A DNA stretch of 64,000 bases from Dirofilaria immitis (taxonomy: Eukaryota; Nematoda; Chromadorea; Rhabditida; Onchocercidae): NCBI GenBank assembly GCA_024305405.1, contig JAKNDB010000015.1:254001-318000 (forward strand). The letters are read 5' to 3'. Shown here in pieces: positions 1 through 13,617 of the stretch; positions within the stretch are counted from its first letter, which is position 1; the number at the start of each line of letters is the position of its first letter. The notes under the pieces are model-generated. The model saw only the letters and a list, made by a program, of their open reading frames with translations. It did not search any database and was not told the DNA's origin. Made by a program: the position numbers and the translations under genes.

Positions 1-330
1 ATATATTTAATTAATACTTTTTTTAAGTGCTAAAATCATCAATCAATAAAATTCGTTCAGATATTTATGCAGTGGAAGTAAATCATATTCTTCATATTTT
101 TTGTCATTTTATTAAATAATACGATAAATGTATTCAATGATTTACCTTATTAGTGAAGTCGACAAAACTTTAAAATATTAAATAATAATGACATAGGCGG
201 AAAAATAATAATCGACAATGATTAATGATTTAATTTTATTTGTCTAAATCATTCTTATATTAATATTATCATAAAATTGATAATTAATAATCAATATAAC
301 AAATTAGAATTTTTTTTCGAAATCGTCTAG

Positions 331-1897
<1,567 letters not shown>

Positions 1898-2157
1898 AAT
1901 TAAATTTAAACTATTTTAACTTTTTTCTTCTTAAAAGAAATTACGAATAATATCTGATTGTTGCATGTTTTTATTTAAACGTATAGATAATGATGATATA
2001 TGACATGACCAAAATGTTCATAATAATATTTATATGAAATAAAAGTTTTTTTTGACATATTATTAAATATATTATAAATGCAATTAAAAATTATCATAAA
2101 TATTAGTAAGAGAAAATGTGAATAGTAATTATCATAAATATTAATAAGATATAAATG
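1898..2157. other. Zinc-finger 3' flank, start of the repeated segment
   Basis: Non-coding AT-rich sequence between the convergent ends of the zinc-finger gene and DUF148 copy A. The stretch ATATTTATATGAAATAAA and its surroundings recur at about 6330-6350 and 8745-8770, marking the segmental repeat. Confidence 0.6.
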
Positions 2158-2871
2158 TGACGGGAGAGATAAATAGGATTAGTAATCATCATAAATATTG
2201 ATAGGATGGAACATATTCCAAACAATAATTACTTCATTTTTTTGCATTGTTTGGCAAATTTTCTGTCAGGCTATCAATGATATTCTTGATTTATATCTGT
2301 AAAATATCCACACATTGTTTTAATATTAATGTGTACATAAGAAAATTTCCATAGCTGATGAAGTTCCATTAATAGATTGAAGTCTCGAGGTAAGTACACG
2401 GTAATGATTTCTTTCATATTTCGTTATATCACAAATAAAATTATTAACGTGTTTTTAAAATATTTAATGTTTGTTGCAATTAATTAAACAAACAAGCTTT
2501 TTTCAAATTTGATCATTAATTATAATAATTTCATCTATTTAATCTAATCTATTTATTCTGATCAATAAACAGGTAAACTTTTTTTCAAAGAAAAAAACCA
2601 AATTAAATATATCAAATATTATTAAAAATTTGCAAAAAATTAAAAGCATTACTAACCTCAACAGAATACATTGTAGAAAATTTCTTAAGTAATCAAAGAT
2701 TTCATTTTTTAATAAATTCATTTCCTTCCGTATAATTGACAAAATGCTTTCTTTGCATTTTCTAATAAATTTGTTATCAAATTTTGGATAATCTTAACAT
2801 ACCAATCTTTGCAATATGATGATAACGATGGGCTATACCATAGCGGACAACACCAATATTGTTAATTTCAT
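2158..2871 (-). pseudogene. Degenerate SXP/RAL-2 (DUF148) gene, copy A
   Basis: Aligned by eye to the intact copy B (6381-7199) and to copy C, this region keeps the start, a signal-peptide-like beginning (MKLTILVLS) and an ENAKKAFCQLY stretch equivalent to ENAKKEFCELL in copy B. A one-base insertion plus substitutions near 2830-2840 then produce a stop, a second shift follows GGAAGG near 2715-2720, and the conserved Trp after the helix is lost. The second exon (about 2158-2400) is only weakly recognisable. Several lesions are outside homopolymers, so this copy is more likely truly dead than misread. A trans-splice-type acceptor (TTTTTTATAG) ends only two bases before the ATG. Confidence 0.65.
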
Positions 2872-3489
2872 TCCTATAAAAAATACCGTAACAAGTGAGA
2901 ATGAAATTTGCTATAAGTACATTCATTTTCGCCACTTTCTTTTTGTCTTTATAAAATAAGTATCATATCAAATTAAAAGTATCATAACAAATAGAAAATA
3001 TATCAAATCCAACACAAAGAAAAGCATTGAATTTCTGATTTTCTCATAACTATCAATAGTAATTTCCCAATTTAAATTTATTTGGAATTTTTGAAATATT
3101 TGTTTATATGAGAAGTTTGATAATTCCATAAATTTTTAACTTCTAAATATCTAAATTTATAGCTTATAAATATCGATACCTGTAAATACCTAAATTTTGA
3201 AATATTTCAAAAAATTTTCCAAAATTATCATTAATATTATTTCTTTTCAAAGAACGAAATATCAAAGAAATGTCTATGATATAAATGAAGTAAAAAGATT
3301 GGAAAAAATTATTAATTATTATCGAACAAACAACATTATTATTGCTGCTATGATAAATAAAATATTCTATAAAATGGCTGTTTATACATAATTTTAAAAT
3401 ATAAAAAATAAGTGTATATTATTTGCATCACAGATAGTTTAATGGCAGATTATTTCTAAGAATTAAGTGTCCTATTTTAGGCTGATAAC
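2872..3489. other. Flank of DUF148 copy A, shared with copies B and C
   Basis: AT-rich sequence with no supported gene. It aligns by eye with 7200-7680 and 9800-10340, including the block around 3250-3370 (ATTATTATTGCTGCTATGATAA in A, similar in B and C). The similarity stops near 3490. Confidence 0.55.
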
Positions 3490-3801
3490 ATGATAATACA
3501 TCAACGAACGCGGTGATTAACATTAATCTAACACGATAATATCAATCCGTAGAAAACACTGGTAATATTTAGCTAATAATCGACATCACACTCCGTGACT
3601 GAATAAATCACAGCAAACTTGGTTAGATCAACAATAGACTTCATATCGGTTTATGCAATATTATAAGCACAATATCGCGTTTATACAATGATCTGAATCA
3701 AATGTACAATACTATCAAACAATACGAACATAGCAAAGTCGAGGAATATGAACAAATGTCTAAAAAGCTTACTACGATGTCGCATCTTCCCATTGCGACT
3801 G

Positions 3802-4263
3802 TCACTTCCTTCGTCTCACAATTGCTGTTGCTCGTATCTTTGAACTGTGGTTCCTGCTGCCGTTGAGTTGTCCTCGAAACTGTTGCTCCTGTCGAAGTAC
3901 ATCAAGCTGCTGCGATTGGAATGTCGCATTGTGTCGGACTATATTTCCGAACTCAACCGAACAGAATTGACTCCAATTTCGAAATTCTTCTCCTTCGAAT
4001 CCTTCGGGATTCCTCTCCATTACCTGATCTCTCACATGTCGCATCATGATTGATTGATCTAACTTTGTTAGACCTATGAATCGAAGTATTTTGGTAGGTT
4101 GAACATGAACATCTTTTTGATTTGTTGACCTGTTGTACTGTGTCGAACTATTTCTCGAATTGAATGAACGAAACTGACTTCCGCATGTGGCGTCATGATT
4201 AGTTGATCTTATTTTGTTGACCAATAAATCAAGAGTATTTTGGTAGATTAAATGATTGTTCAC
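3802..4263 (-). CDS. Unrecognised 153-aa reading frame inside the insertion
   Basis: I do not recognise this protein. It is long for random AT-rich sequence, hydrophilic, has no membrane segment or signal peptide, and is rich in Gln, Asn, Arg and Ser (for example RQEQQFRGQ). The DNA is internally repetitive: the block starting TGTGTCGGACTA near 3931 returns as TGTGTCGAACTA near 4137, with the same order of later landmarks (TTGATCT, then AGTATTTTGGTAG). It could be a remnant of a retroelement structural protein or a chance frame in an imported fragment; there is no decisive motif. Confidence 0.3.
   Translation of the reverse strand: MNNHLIYQNTLDLLVNKIRSTNHDATCGSQFRSFNSRNSSTQYNRSTNQKDVHVQPTKILRFIGLTKLDQSIMMRHVRDQVMERNPEGFEGEEFRNWSQFCSVEFGNIVRHNATFQSQQLDVLRQEQQFRGQLNGSRNHSSKIRATAIVRRRK
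3931..4262. repeat. Two diverged direct repeats inside the insertion
   Basis: Unit 1 (about 3931-4110) and unit 2 (about 4137-4262) share TGTGTCG-ACTAT, a CATGTCGCATCATGATT/CATGTGGCGTCATGATT block, TTGATCT, and AGTATTTTGGTAG-TT. Unit 1 carries about 60 extra bases in its middle. Confidence 0.6.
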
Positions 4264-4325
4264 CCCAGCAATTGTGGAGCGCTATTTAATCTTTAAATAT
4301 TCTTATATGTATGTAACTAACTACA

Positions 4326-6065
4326 TTTTTCGCCTTTTGCCAACAAATAAATTATTTAAATTGGAAAGTCGACATTTTTCCATTATGCTTATCAGATCAG
4401 TTATCGTTTTCTTTGAATGCCAATAAATTTAAAATGGTTAAGAAAATTCCATAATTGTTTTAAATTTATTTAATCTTTAAAATGATAAAAATTTCAGCAT
4501 TTAGTAATTTTTTTCAAATTATCTTAAAATAAAAATGATTATTCTGGAAAGTAATTGTATGAATCAAATTTATTTTTGGTATATAAGTTTATTTTTATTA
4601 AAAATTAAATTAAATAAATTGTTTAGTTTTGAAATTATGGAGAAATGATGAAAATTTATTGTAAAAATGTTTTTATAAAACAAATGTGAAAGATTCTTTC
4701 AATCATTTGAAAAAATAAGACGAAATGGATTAGTTTATCAATAATTTTTAAATAATAAATACAATGTAAAAAACAACAAAGTAGAAAAAATTTTATAAAA
4801 ATTAAAAAACAATTAACCAAGCTAGTTATTTCGAAAGATTGAACGAAAATTCAAAAATTGAAGGAAAGTTCAGTGATTGAAAAGAAAGATCGTTTCTTTT
4901 TCCGTTTCTTCGTTCTTTTTTTTTTTTTTTAATACTTCGGGACAGTTTTAAGTATTATCTTAATCTGTTTTAATCAAAACAATTATTTATTCTCATTCTG
5001 TTATTCTTGAATTTGTAAAGAAGTTAGATATATTTTTTCTACTCTAAAAATACCTTCTCGGTCAAATCTTCATATTTTCTCAAACTTTATATCTGAAGCT
5101 TGTTTATTTCACTATCATGCCGATATCATTGACTATTTGTTTTGCAGTCGCTATTATAATACAAAAATGATTCATTTTTGTAAGAGTGATAAATAAAGTT
5201 TCGAGTCTTTGTCAAATCTTGTTTCGCTATTATTTTTAATAGTTCATTTTAATACTTCATAGATTTGTTGCTGATTGGAAAATATTAAATGCTCTATTGC
5301 TATATTCATTGTTGCTCTATTAATTATGGCTTAGTTAAATTCAAATTGCCAAATATTTATTTTGTGCAAAGCAAACAAGGTTCAAAAATATACATGAAGC
5401 TAATAAATGTAAAATGTAATATTAGGAAAAAGTATGTATAAGTGAATTGTATACTTTAAAGCTTTCAAGCATTTTATAGCCGTATTTAATTTACGAAAAT
5501 CGTTGGCTTACGAAAATCGTTTACTAGCCTATTTATTTATTAATATTTTAAAAATTAACACTAATAGTTAAGGCATTATTTTATCAAGATTAATCAATCA
5601 ACTAATTATATTATAAAAAAAAGCAATAAGCAAAATTATTTTCTCATTTTTGTTCTAATTGCTCAATATTTTGGTGCAAATTGAGGCTTGAAAAGAGCGA
5701 TTAAAAAAGTTTAATATTAATAAGTTAGTAAGTAACAAATGATGAATCATCTTTGGACATTGATTTGAAAGCATCAGAAGTTGAGACTGCGTTGTTAAAG
5801 ATGATAACAGAAAATTCAGGTATGGAAGTTTTTGCAAATTAGAAATTTTTTTTTGAAAAGAAAGAATCCTGTTGTTTATTTTTTGTAACTTGTTGATTGA
5901 AGATTACATTTTCTTACTGATGCGACTCGGCTAAATCATCAACAATGGATAACTGCAATACGACTGATAATGTTAACATGATTAATAGCCTATGATGATT
6001 ATATGATCAATTTCGATTTTTCAAAATTAATTAATAATTATTTCATCATATCTATATTTGTTAGT
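4326..6065. other. AT-rich spacer between repeat units A and B
   Basis: About 4326-4870 is the tail of repeat unit A, alignable to 7860-8400 and 10500-10850. The rest (4870-6065) holds no gene I can support; a short reading frame at 5655-5837 has no protein-like features. A T-run lies at 4918-4930. Confidence 0.5.
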
Positions 6066-6070
6066 TATGG

Positions 6071-6207
6071 CTTGCTAATTATAATAAATCATTTGCGAAA
6101 ATAGCAACATGACGTTTTATCATTGTCAAATACGTCAAAAAATATTCGAACATGAATTACGTCATAATTTTCATCAACAATATATTCATTCAACAACTAT
6201 TCATTGA
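6071..6207 (+). pseudogene. Degenerate copy of the zinc-finger terminal exon
   Basis: This matches the last exon of the zinc-finger gene (1565-1897). The phrase AAATCATTTGCG is shared, and the terminal finger region (CAAAAAATATTCGA-CATGAATTA) runs to a stop in the same place. The zinc-binding residues are broken: CANC has become LANY, and CQMC has become CQIR. The whole poly-Gln part is deleted. No other exons of the gene are seen beside it, so it is a dead fragment carried along with the DUF148 segment. Confidence 0.75.
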
Positions 6208-6380
6208 TATTATGTTTAAATTATTATTATAATTTTTTTCTTTCTCTTAAAAGGAATTAACGAATAATATCTAATTTTTATATGTTACGGTATGCTTTTA
6301 TTTTAAATCAGTGATGATATACGATAAATGCTTATATGAAATAAATGATAATTTCGATTTTTTTTTTTTTTGCTATATCA

Positions 6381-7199
6381 TTATAAAAAGTATCTATTGT
6401 AATTATCAGTAGAACGTAATGTATCCATAAGACTATTTACTTCAGCTCGTATATCATCTGGCAAAATTTTTATTATATTATCACTTTGATTATCGATTTC
6501 CACTTGCGAAATATCCATACGTAGTTGTAATCGTAATATTTCCATAACAGCACTTTTAGCTTCCATAGTTCCGGAGAGAGAATGAAGACTTGACATTAAT
6601 TTACGATAACGTGTTCTTTCATGTTCCATCTTATTACGAATGAGATGATTAACTTCTTTCTAAATTATTATATTATTTACATATTTTAAATTAGTATTCA
6701 ATAACTTATTCAATTATATATAATATCCATTTTTCGTTTTCGTTATCAATAAGTATTAATTTATGTTTATTATTGATGATTAATATCAGTAACAATTTAT
6801 GTTAATTATAATAGTGATTACTTTACTTTACTAATTATATTAAATCTTATTTCTCTATGATATGTTTCATTTATCATATTTAATTGAAACTATTATAACT
6901 ATCATTTCTCGACTTCATTTTGATATTTAAAAGAAAAGAAAGTAGAATTAAAAATTTATATAAAAATAATAAAAGTTACTAACCTGAATAGAATATTTTG
7001 CAGACCAATCTCTTAACAAATTAAAGAACTCTTGTCTTGGTAAATCCATTTCTCTTCCAAGCAATTCACAGAATTCTTTCTTTGCATTTTCTGATAATTT
7101 TCGCGCAAAATGTGAAACACAATCTTTGCCATGTGATGCTAACGATGAGCATACGGTAACGAACAGTATCAATGTCGTTAATTCCATATCGTACTTCAT
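6381..7199 (-). CDS. Secreted SXP/RAL-2 family protein (DUF148), copy B
   Basis: Two exons, 7199-6984 and 6659-6381, join in phase 0 (donor GTTAGT, acceptor AATTTAG) into a 164-residue protein. Residues 1-22 form a signal peptide (MKYDMELTTLILFVTVCSSL...). The DUF148 pattern follows: LSENAKKEFCELLGRE, then LPRQEFFNLLRDWSAKYSI, then a long amphipathic region that includes SLSGTMEAKSAVMEILRLQL. SXP/RAL-2 proteins are small, secreted, nematode-restricted and often strongly antigenic; their biochemical role is unsettled. It is the only intact member of three tandem copies. A likely trans-splice acceptor (TTTTTTATAG) lies 12 bases before the ATG, and a second in-frame Met at residue 5 could also serve as start. 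Confidence 0.82.
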
Positions 7200-7211
7200 C
7201 TTCGTTTATCC

Positions 7212-7222
7212 CTATAAAAAAG
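7212..7222 (-). promoter_or_regulatory. Probable spliced-leader acceptor of DUF148 copy B
   Basis: A T-rich tract ending in TATAG lies 12 bases upstream of the start codon. The same arrangement precedes copies A and C, which suggests a conserved trans-splice site; a normal intron with an upstream non-coding exon is the alternative. Confidence 0.5.
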
Positions 7223-8650
7223 AAATTACCATATCTAATATATTCATTTTGCTATTTTTATTTCGTTTTTACGATAATATACCATGTCAAACAGAAATAT
7301 TGTATCGAACATACCGTATGAAATAAATAGTTCTATTAGTTAGCATTAATAAAAACTCTATACAAATAGGATTTATTTAACTCATTTCATTTTTTTTTAA
7401 ATTATATTAATAAATTTTCCATAAATATAATTAAATTTATATAATGACATCAAAAATATAAACAAAGTAAAAGATTTAAAGACTTTTTTACCAAATATAA
7501 TCAATACATTATTGCTGATGTAATAAATGAGATACTAGTAGACCTATTTAGCTATATATAATTTCGATAAAGTTAAATAAAATTAAGTTAAAAAAGGCGG
7601 ATAATATTTACCATTATAGTTAACTCAATAACGGATTATTGGGATTATTTGTTCAATTTCAGGTTTCAAATAACTCAGCTGTCAATAGCAAATTGACAAT
7701 TAAAATTTTTTTTTTGAAATTTTTTGAAATATTTGTTAATATAAAAAGTTCGATTATCCATCTATCTATTTTTATCATGAGCTATGAAAAAAAAAAAAGA
7801 AAAAGGTTTTGAAATGATGAAATTTATTTGCGTCACAAATGTATTATAAAAATAGAAAGAAAATTTGATATTTTCCTGTTGTTCTTATCATATCATATCA
7901 GTTATTTTCTCCTTTGAATACTAATAAATTTATAATAACTGATTACTTTTGAAAACATTCTGAGCATATCCTATTAATTAAAAATATTTTAAAAAAACCT
8001 AAAAAAGTTTTATAATTATTTTTTCTAAATTTTTTTGATCTTAAAATGATGAAAATTTCAGCATTCAGTAACTCTTTCAAATTATTGTAAATTAATTGTA
8101 CAACATAAGTTTACTTCGAAATAAAAATAATTGTATGAATCAAATTATTTTTTTATATATAAAATTTATTTTTATTAATAAATTATTTGAAATTGTAAAA
8201 AAAAACGATGAATATTCATCTAAAAATTTTCTTATAAAACAAATATAAAAGATTTTTTCAATCATTTAAAAACGATAAGACAAAAAGCATAAGTTTATGA
8301 ATAATTTTTATTATTATTTACAAAACTTTAATGTAGAAAACAATAAAATTGAGAAAATTTTTATAGAAATTTAAAAACAACCAACGCATGTTTTCACATA
8401 AAGCTTTTACATAATTATTTTTTTAATAATAAATGATTAAACGATATTTCAAAAGATTGAAAAAGTTCAAAGATCGAATAGAAATATTGTTTATTACGAA
8501 AATGTTGATAATTTATAGCTGTATACTATAGTACAAAACATGAATTAGGAATGATTTGTATTAAAGGAATAAGAATTGAAAATATTTAAAATTATTTCGA
8601 TGCATTTAACTCAATTAATTATAGTTATCAAACATAATATTTAATTATTT
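7223..8650. other. Flank of DUF148 copy B
   Basis: AT-rich spacer without a supported gene. About 7340-8400 aligns with the matching parts of units A and C, with landmarks ATCATGAGCTATGA near 7775 and CTTATCATATCAT near 7887. Confidence 0.5.
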
Positions 8651-8815
8651 GATTGATAATATCGTATTATTTCATGTTACGATATACTTTTTTAAATTAA
8701 ATTTATAGTGAATGATGATATAGAACAGAGAAAAGAATATTTAAATATAATATTTATATGAAATAAATAATAATTTCTTTTTTTTGATATATTAATTGAA
8801 TATTATAAGTTATAA

Positions 8816-9790
8816 TTAATAATCATCATAAATATTAGCAGGATGTAACATATTCCAAAGAATATGTGCTTCATTTTGCATATCATCTGGCAATTTTTGT
8901 ATCATATCATCGATTTGATTCTCCATCTGTGTTGGTGGAATATCCATACGTAGTTGTAGTTGTAATATGTCCATAAGAGATTTTTTAACTATTGCAGTTC
9001 CATTCATAGATTCAAGTCTTGACAAAAGTATAGCGTGACGATTTTTTCATATTTGATTTGTTCACCAATAAAGTTATCAGTTTCATTCTAAAATATTTTT
9101 AGTATTTTCGAATTATGCTTATCGATTTTTTTATTTATTGTAATCAACCAATAAGCAAGTCTTTTTTTCCTAAATTTGACCAGAAATTATCATTAATTTT
9201 ACCTATCTCATATACTAATTTGTTTATTTAGGTCAATAAACAGTCAAACTTTTTCTAAAATATGAACTCTATCTATTTTACGTTTCGATTTTTCAAATAT
9301 TAGATTATGTTTATTTATTTTATCTATTAGTACGAAAATTAATTAATATTATCTTTTAATGCTTTAGTTTCTAACTATGATTTGCTATAGTCATTAATGA
9401 TGAGTTCTAATCATCATATTTGATTGAAATTATTATTATTATCTTTTCTCGACTTCATTTTGATGTTAAAAAAATGAAACAACAAAAGTAAATAATGAAA
9501 CAACAAAAGTAAATATAAAAAGACAAAATTTATATAAAATTAATAATAGTAACTAACCTGAACACAATATTTTACAGACCAATTTCTTAACAAATCAAAA
9601 ATTCATTTCTTGATAAATCCATTTCCATTTCATACAATTCACAAAATTCTTCTTTTGCAGTTTTTGATAAGTTTAGCACAAATTCTGGATAATTATCAGT
9701 ATACCATTCTTCGCAATATGATGATAACGATGGGCATATTGTAACGAGCAATACCAATATTGTTAATTTCATATCATGCATCGTACTCAT
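8816..9790 (-). pseudogene. SXP/RAL-2 (DUF148) gene, copy C, frameshifted
   Basis: Same two-exon plan as copy B. Exon 1 (about 9790-9555) encodes a signal peptide (MKLTILVLLVTICPSLSS) and LSKTAKEEFCELYEMEMDL. Exon 2 (about 9100-8816) encodes LMDILQLQLRMDIPPTQME and IQKLPDDMQNEA. Two single-base losses break the frame: one in the A/T run near 9597-9601 (homology reads on after RNEF in another frame) and one in the A/T run near 9042-9047. Both are in homopolymers, as in several conserved genes of this window, so the gene may be intact in life. Exon 1 starts seven bases after a TTTTTACAG acceptor. Confidence 0.6.
9494..9535. repeat. Short 21-bp tandem duplication
   Basis: The phrase ATGAAACAACAAAAGTAAATA occurs twice side by side just downstream of DUF148 copy C exon 1, inside the intron. 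Confidence 0.6.
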
Positions 9791-9801
9791 TTTGTTCCTG
9801 T

Positions 9802-12800
9802 AAAAATACCCTAACAACTAAGAAATTACTGTAACAAATGAATGATCCTACTATAAACGCATTAATTTTTGCATTTTTATTTCGCTTTTACGAAAAAATA
9901 TTGTATTAAATTGAAAAGTACCATAACAAATAAAAAATATACTAAATATATCAAATAAATTGTACTGTTAGTTAATAATAATAAATAATTTTATTCCGAT
10001 ATGTTTCATTTTATTTCTTTCTTTCTCGAAAATTATTTTGATATCAAAAAATTTTAAAATATTTTAACAATTTTCCACAGTTATCATTACTATCAAAAAT
10101 ATCAATGAGACATCAAAGATAGAAAGAAAGTAAAAACATTTAAAATAATTAATAATTGTTATGAAAAAGCCAATATGTTATTGTTGGTGTAATAAATAAA
10201 ATATGAATGATCTGCTTGCTTATACGTAATTTCGATAAAATAAAAAAAATTTGAGTTTAAAAATGGATTGAATTTGTTATCGCAGATAATTTGTTAACAA
10301 ATCATTATTTGTCCAATTTCAGGTTTCAAATAATTTAGCTACCAATTAAAATTTATTCAGTTGGAATTTTTTTAAATTTTTAATATGACAAATCTGATTA
10401 TCCATCCGTCTATTTTTATCATGAGCTATGAGAAAAAAAAAAGAAAAAAGATTTTGAAATTATGAAATTTATTTGCGTTATAAATGAATCATTAAAATTG
10501 GAAGAAAAGTTAACGTTTATCTGCCATGCTTATCATATCATTTATTTTCTTCTTTGAATACTAGTAAATTTTCAATAATTGACTAATTTTGTAAACACTC
10601 CTATAACCATTTTAAATTTATTTAATCATAAAATGATAGAATTTTTCAACATTCAATAACTATTTCAAATTATCTTAAATTATTTGAGCAAAATTACTTC
10701 GAAAAAAGGATTGTATTAATCAAATTTATTTTTATTAAATCGAATAAATTTAAATTATTTTTAAATAATAAATGCAATGTGAAAAATAAAAAATAGAAAA
10801 TAATTTTAATAAAATTTTAAAAAATTTTCAACGATGCAAATTATTTAAATGCAAAATCTTTTATACGATAAAAAACGATTTGTTTTTTTTTTTCATTTAA
10901 GTAAAAGACTTAAAGAAAGTTCAAAAGATTGGAAGAATGTTAAATGATTGAAAAGGAAAATCGGAAAAATATTTGTTATGCAAAATGTTCGATAATTTAA
11001 AGTTGTACATTATAGGAAGAAATTATTAGATTAGTAAAAATTTTGTATTAAATAAATCAAAAATGAAAATATTTACTTTATTCAAACAATTATAATTGAA
11101 TGGAATATTATGGTACATTCAATTTAATTTTTTGATTTAAATTTTAAGCATTTTTTAAATTTTATATTGTTCAGATAAGTTTGATTTACTACAATACCAA
11201 TCAAATAATAGATTTTATAATTTAAGATTACATTTATTATTTCTAAATTAAGATATTGATATAAAATATTAAAAATTATTTTTAGAAAATGATAAATAAC
11301 AAAACGATCGGTCGTTATTCGATTCGAAATGTTCAACAAATAATGATTGCAATCATTTCATATTTTTATCTCCATTACTATTTTCGACCATTGCAGTAAT
11401 AACATGTGGTAGAAAATCTCGACACTATGCTTTTTAATTATTTTTCCCATTTATCAAAATATTTTTATTATTAAGAAAATTTAAATTCATATCATATCAT
11501 ATGATTTAATAGGAAAATATAATTGTTTACTCATATTTATATAATACTATTATCATCTGATTTTTAGTCCTATGATTATTGTTATTACTACAACTATTAT
11601 CGTTATTTAAATAAACATTATCAGTGATGAATATCGCGATAATAAAGAATCATATTCATATGCATCAACAAAAATTGAAGAAGGTCAGAGCAGTAAGAGT
11701 AACAAGAAGCAAGGCTAAATTTGATAATTTAACAATTGATTTTTGTTAATATTGAATGATGCAAATAATATATATCTGAAATTATCAAAATATATTATCA
11801 TTTGATAACATATTATTTCACTGCTATGATTCAATTTCTTTCATCAAATACTATGTTCCTATGTTAATTATTAATATTAAATTTTCGGAATTATAACTTT
11901 CTTACAGTAACTCTTACATTTTATTTTTAACAAACGATAGTATAAATTCAAATGCAATTAATTTAAATTGCACTTCTAAACTATTTGTGGTTGTGTTGTG
12001 CTGTGTTTATTTCAGGATGATACAATAAGGTTCTAATTACATCCATTTGATTACATTTCTATTAACAAACCAAAGCTTCCATCTAATGCTTCAATTATTA
12101 GTCTATTAACCTTTAACCTCTTTTTCTTTATTTCTTTCTTTTTATTCTCTCGTTACTTTTATTTCTTTCGTCACTTTTATCTTTTGTAAAATTTCTGGAA
12201 TAAATTTTTCAATCTATAAATATACTTTTTGCTACAGTTATTCGTCCACTAACCTTTAACCTCTTTCTCTCTTTTTTTTCTTTTATAAAATTTTGTTTTG
12301 AAATAAATTTTTCAATCTACAAGTATATATTTTTGCTTCAATCATTAGTCTATTAACCTTTAACCCCTTTTTTCTTTTTTTCCTTCTCTTGCTACTTTTA
12401 TTTGTTTGATCCGTCTCCTTCCCATTTCTTTCGTCTCTTTTATCGCTAACAAAGTTTCATTTTCAAAAATTTTTTTGAAATAAATTTTTAATAAACAACT
12501 ATACTTTTTTGTATAATTAACAAAAATTATTTTCGTCGCATTTTTTTTTGATTTACTTCCCAAAAATATTATCATAACATTTCTTATTTCTATTGTTAAT
12601 TGTCAAAAATTCCGATGAGAATTTTTATATATTATAAATTCTATGTTATAAATAAAAATTATGCTGGCAATTTAATAAAAACAAAAAAATAATTCAAAGA
12701 TTTCCAGCGTTATGCTTTCTTAATTTGATATTATTATTTTTATGTTTTATTCATTGCATATTGTTTTATTTTAGATATTAAAACATTGCAAATAATAATT

Positions 12801-13534
12801 TGACTATTTCTTTTCTTTTAAATTTATTTTAAAATTATATTTATTTGAATAAATATTCATATTTTCTTTATTATTTTTCTTCTTATTTCGTTTTCTTTCA
12901 TTTTTTTTTGATTATGAAAAGTTAATATTACATATAATATGTCTCATGATCGTTTACCAAATAATTTGTAAACAAAAAATTCTGCCAATAATGATAAATA
13001 AAGTATAGCAAGTTGATAAAGATGTGTAAATGCCTGTAATTTTTTTATATTATTAATAAATAATTAAACTGCCGAATAATTTAATAATTGATGTAAATAT
13101 ATAAGTTAATCATTAATCGTCATACAATTAATACTATCTTAGATGATTACGATCATTTTCTTTTCGTGATTCATCTATAATATGCAGAAGTTTTTCTTTT
13201 TTTTTTATTTTGTTTTGATATATATGAATTTGATGAGTATGCGTGAATGTAATTATCATATAATCAATACTATCTTGAATATTTAAAATCATTTTTTTAA
13301 TACATCTGTGATATATAGTTATCTATAAACTAAATATTCTATTTCTCGAATATGATATATTGATTGCTGAGATATGATAAATGAATGAATTTTTTTAAAT
13401 ATGATTGTATCATTATTATGTTATCATTTTACATTTTTCTTTTTATTTTCTTTATTTTTGTTTTATTTTAGAGAAAGAAGAAGAATATTTATTAAAAGAA
13501 AAGAAAAGGAAATTTTTATTTTAGAAATATTTAT
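9802..13534. other. Gene-poor AT-rich region
   Basis: About 9800-10990 is the flank of repeat unit C and matches the flanks of units A and B. From 11.0 to 13.5 kb I see no exon with protein-like composition and paired splice sites; small frames at 11124-11339 and 12360-12575 look like chance. Confidence 0.5.
12091..12530. repeat. Three-copy diverged tandem repeat
   Basis: The landmark GTCTATTAACCTTTAACC recurs at 12101, 12244 (as GTCCACTAACC) and 12348, giving spacings of 143 and 104 bases. Each copy continues into a CT-rich tract and AATAAATTTTTCAATCTA. Units differ mainly by pyrimidine-tract length. Confidence 0.75.
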
Positions 13535-13617
13535 ATCAATTTTATGATAAAATATCAATATGCAAATCAATTTTATGATAAAATATCAATATGCAAATCA
13601 ATTTTATGATAAAATAT
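13535..13617. repeat. 31-bp tandem repeat overlapping a stop codon
   Basis: The unit ATCAATTTTATGATAAAATA plus TCAATATGCAA is present about 2.7 times. On the minus strand the end of the Bax-inhibitor-like gene reads through one copy and stops (TAA, 13573-13575) in the next. Confidence 0.8.

Larger units (their letters stand above)
3490..4325. mobile_element. ~830-bp insertion present only in repeat unit A
   Basis: Unit A matches units B and C up to about 3485 and resumes at about 4325 (the block holding TTATCAGATCAGTTATCG). The DNA between has no counterpart in B or C and is visibly richer in G+C. It holds a 153-codon minus-strand reading frame (3802-4263) of unbiased, hydrophilic composition, rich in Arg, Gln, Asn and Ser. 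I see no target-site duplication, terminal repeats or recognisable transposase or polymerase motif. 'Mobile element' is therefore an inference from the clean insertion alone. Confidence 0.4.

Noticed and set aside
3197..3391. 64-codon plus frame
   Set aside because: AT-rich Ile/Asn/Lys composition, no motif, and it lies in the shared repeat flank whose other copies do not keep the frame.
12360..12575. 71-codon minus frame rich in Lys and Arg
   Set aside because: It falls within a pyrimidine-rich tandem repeat and has low complexity.
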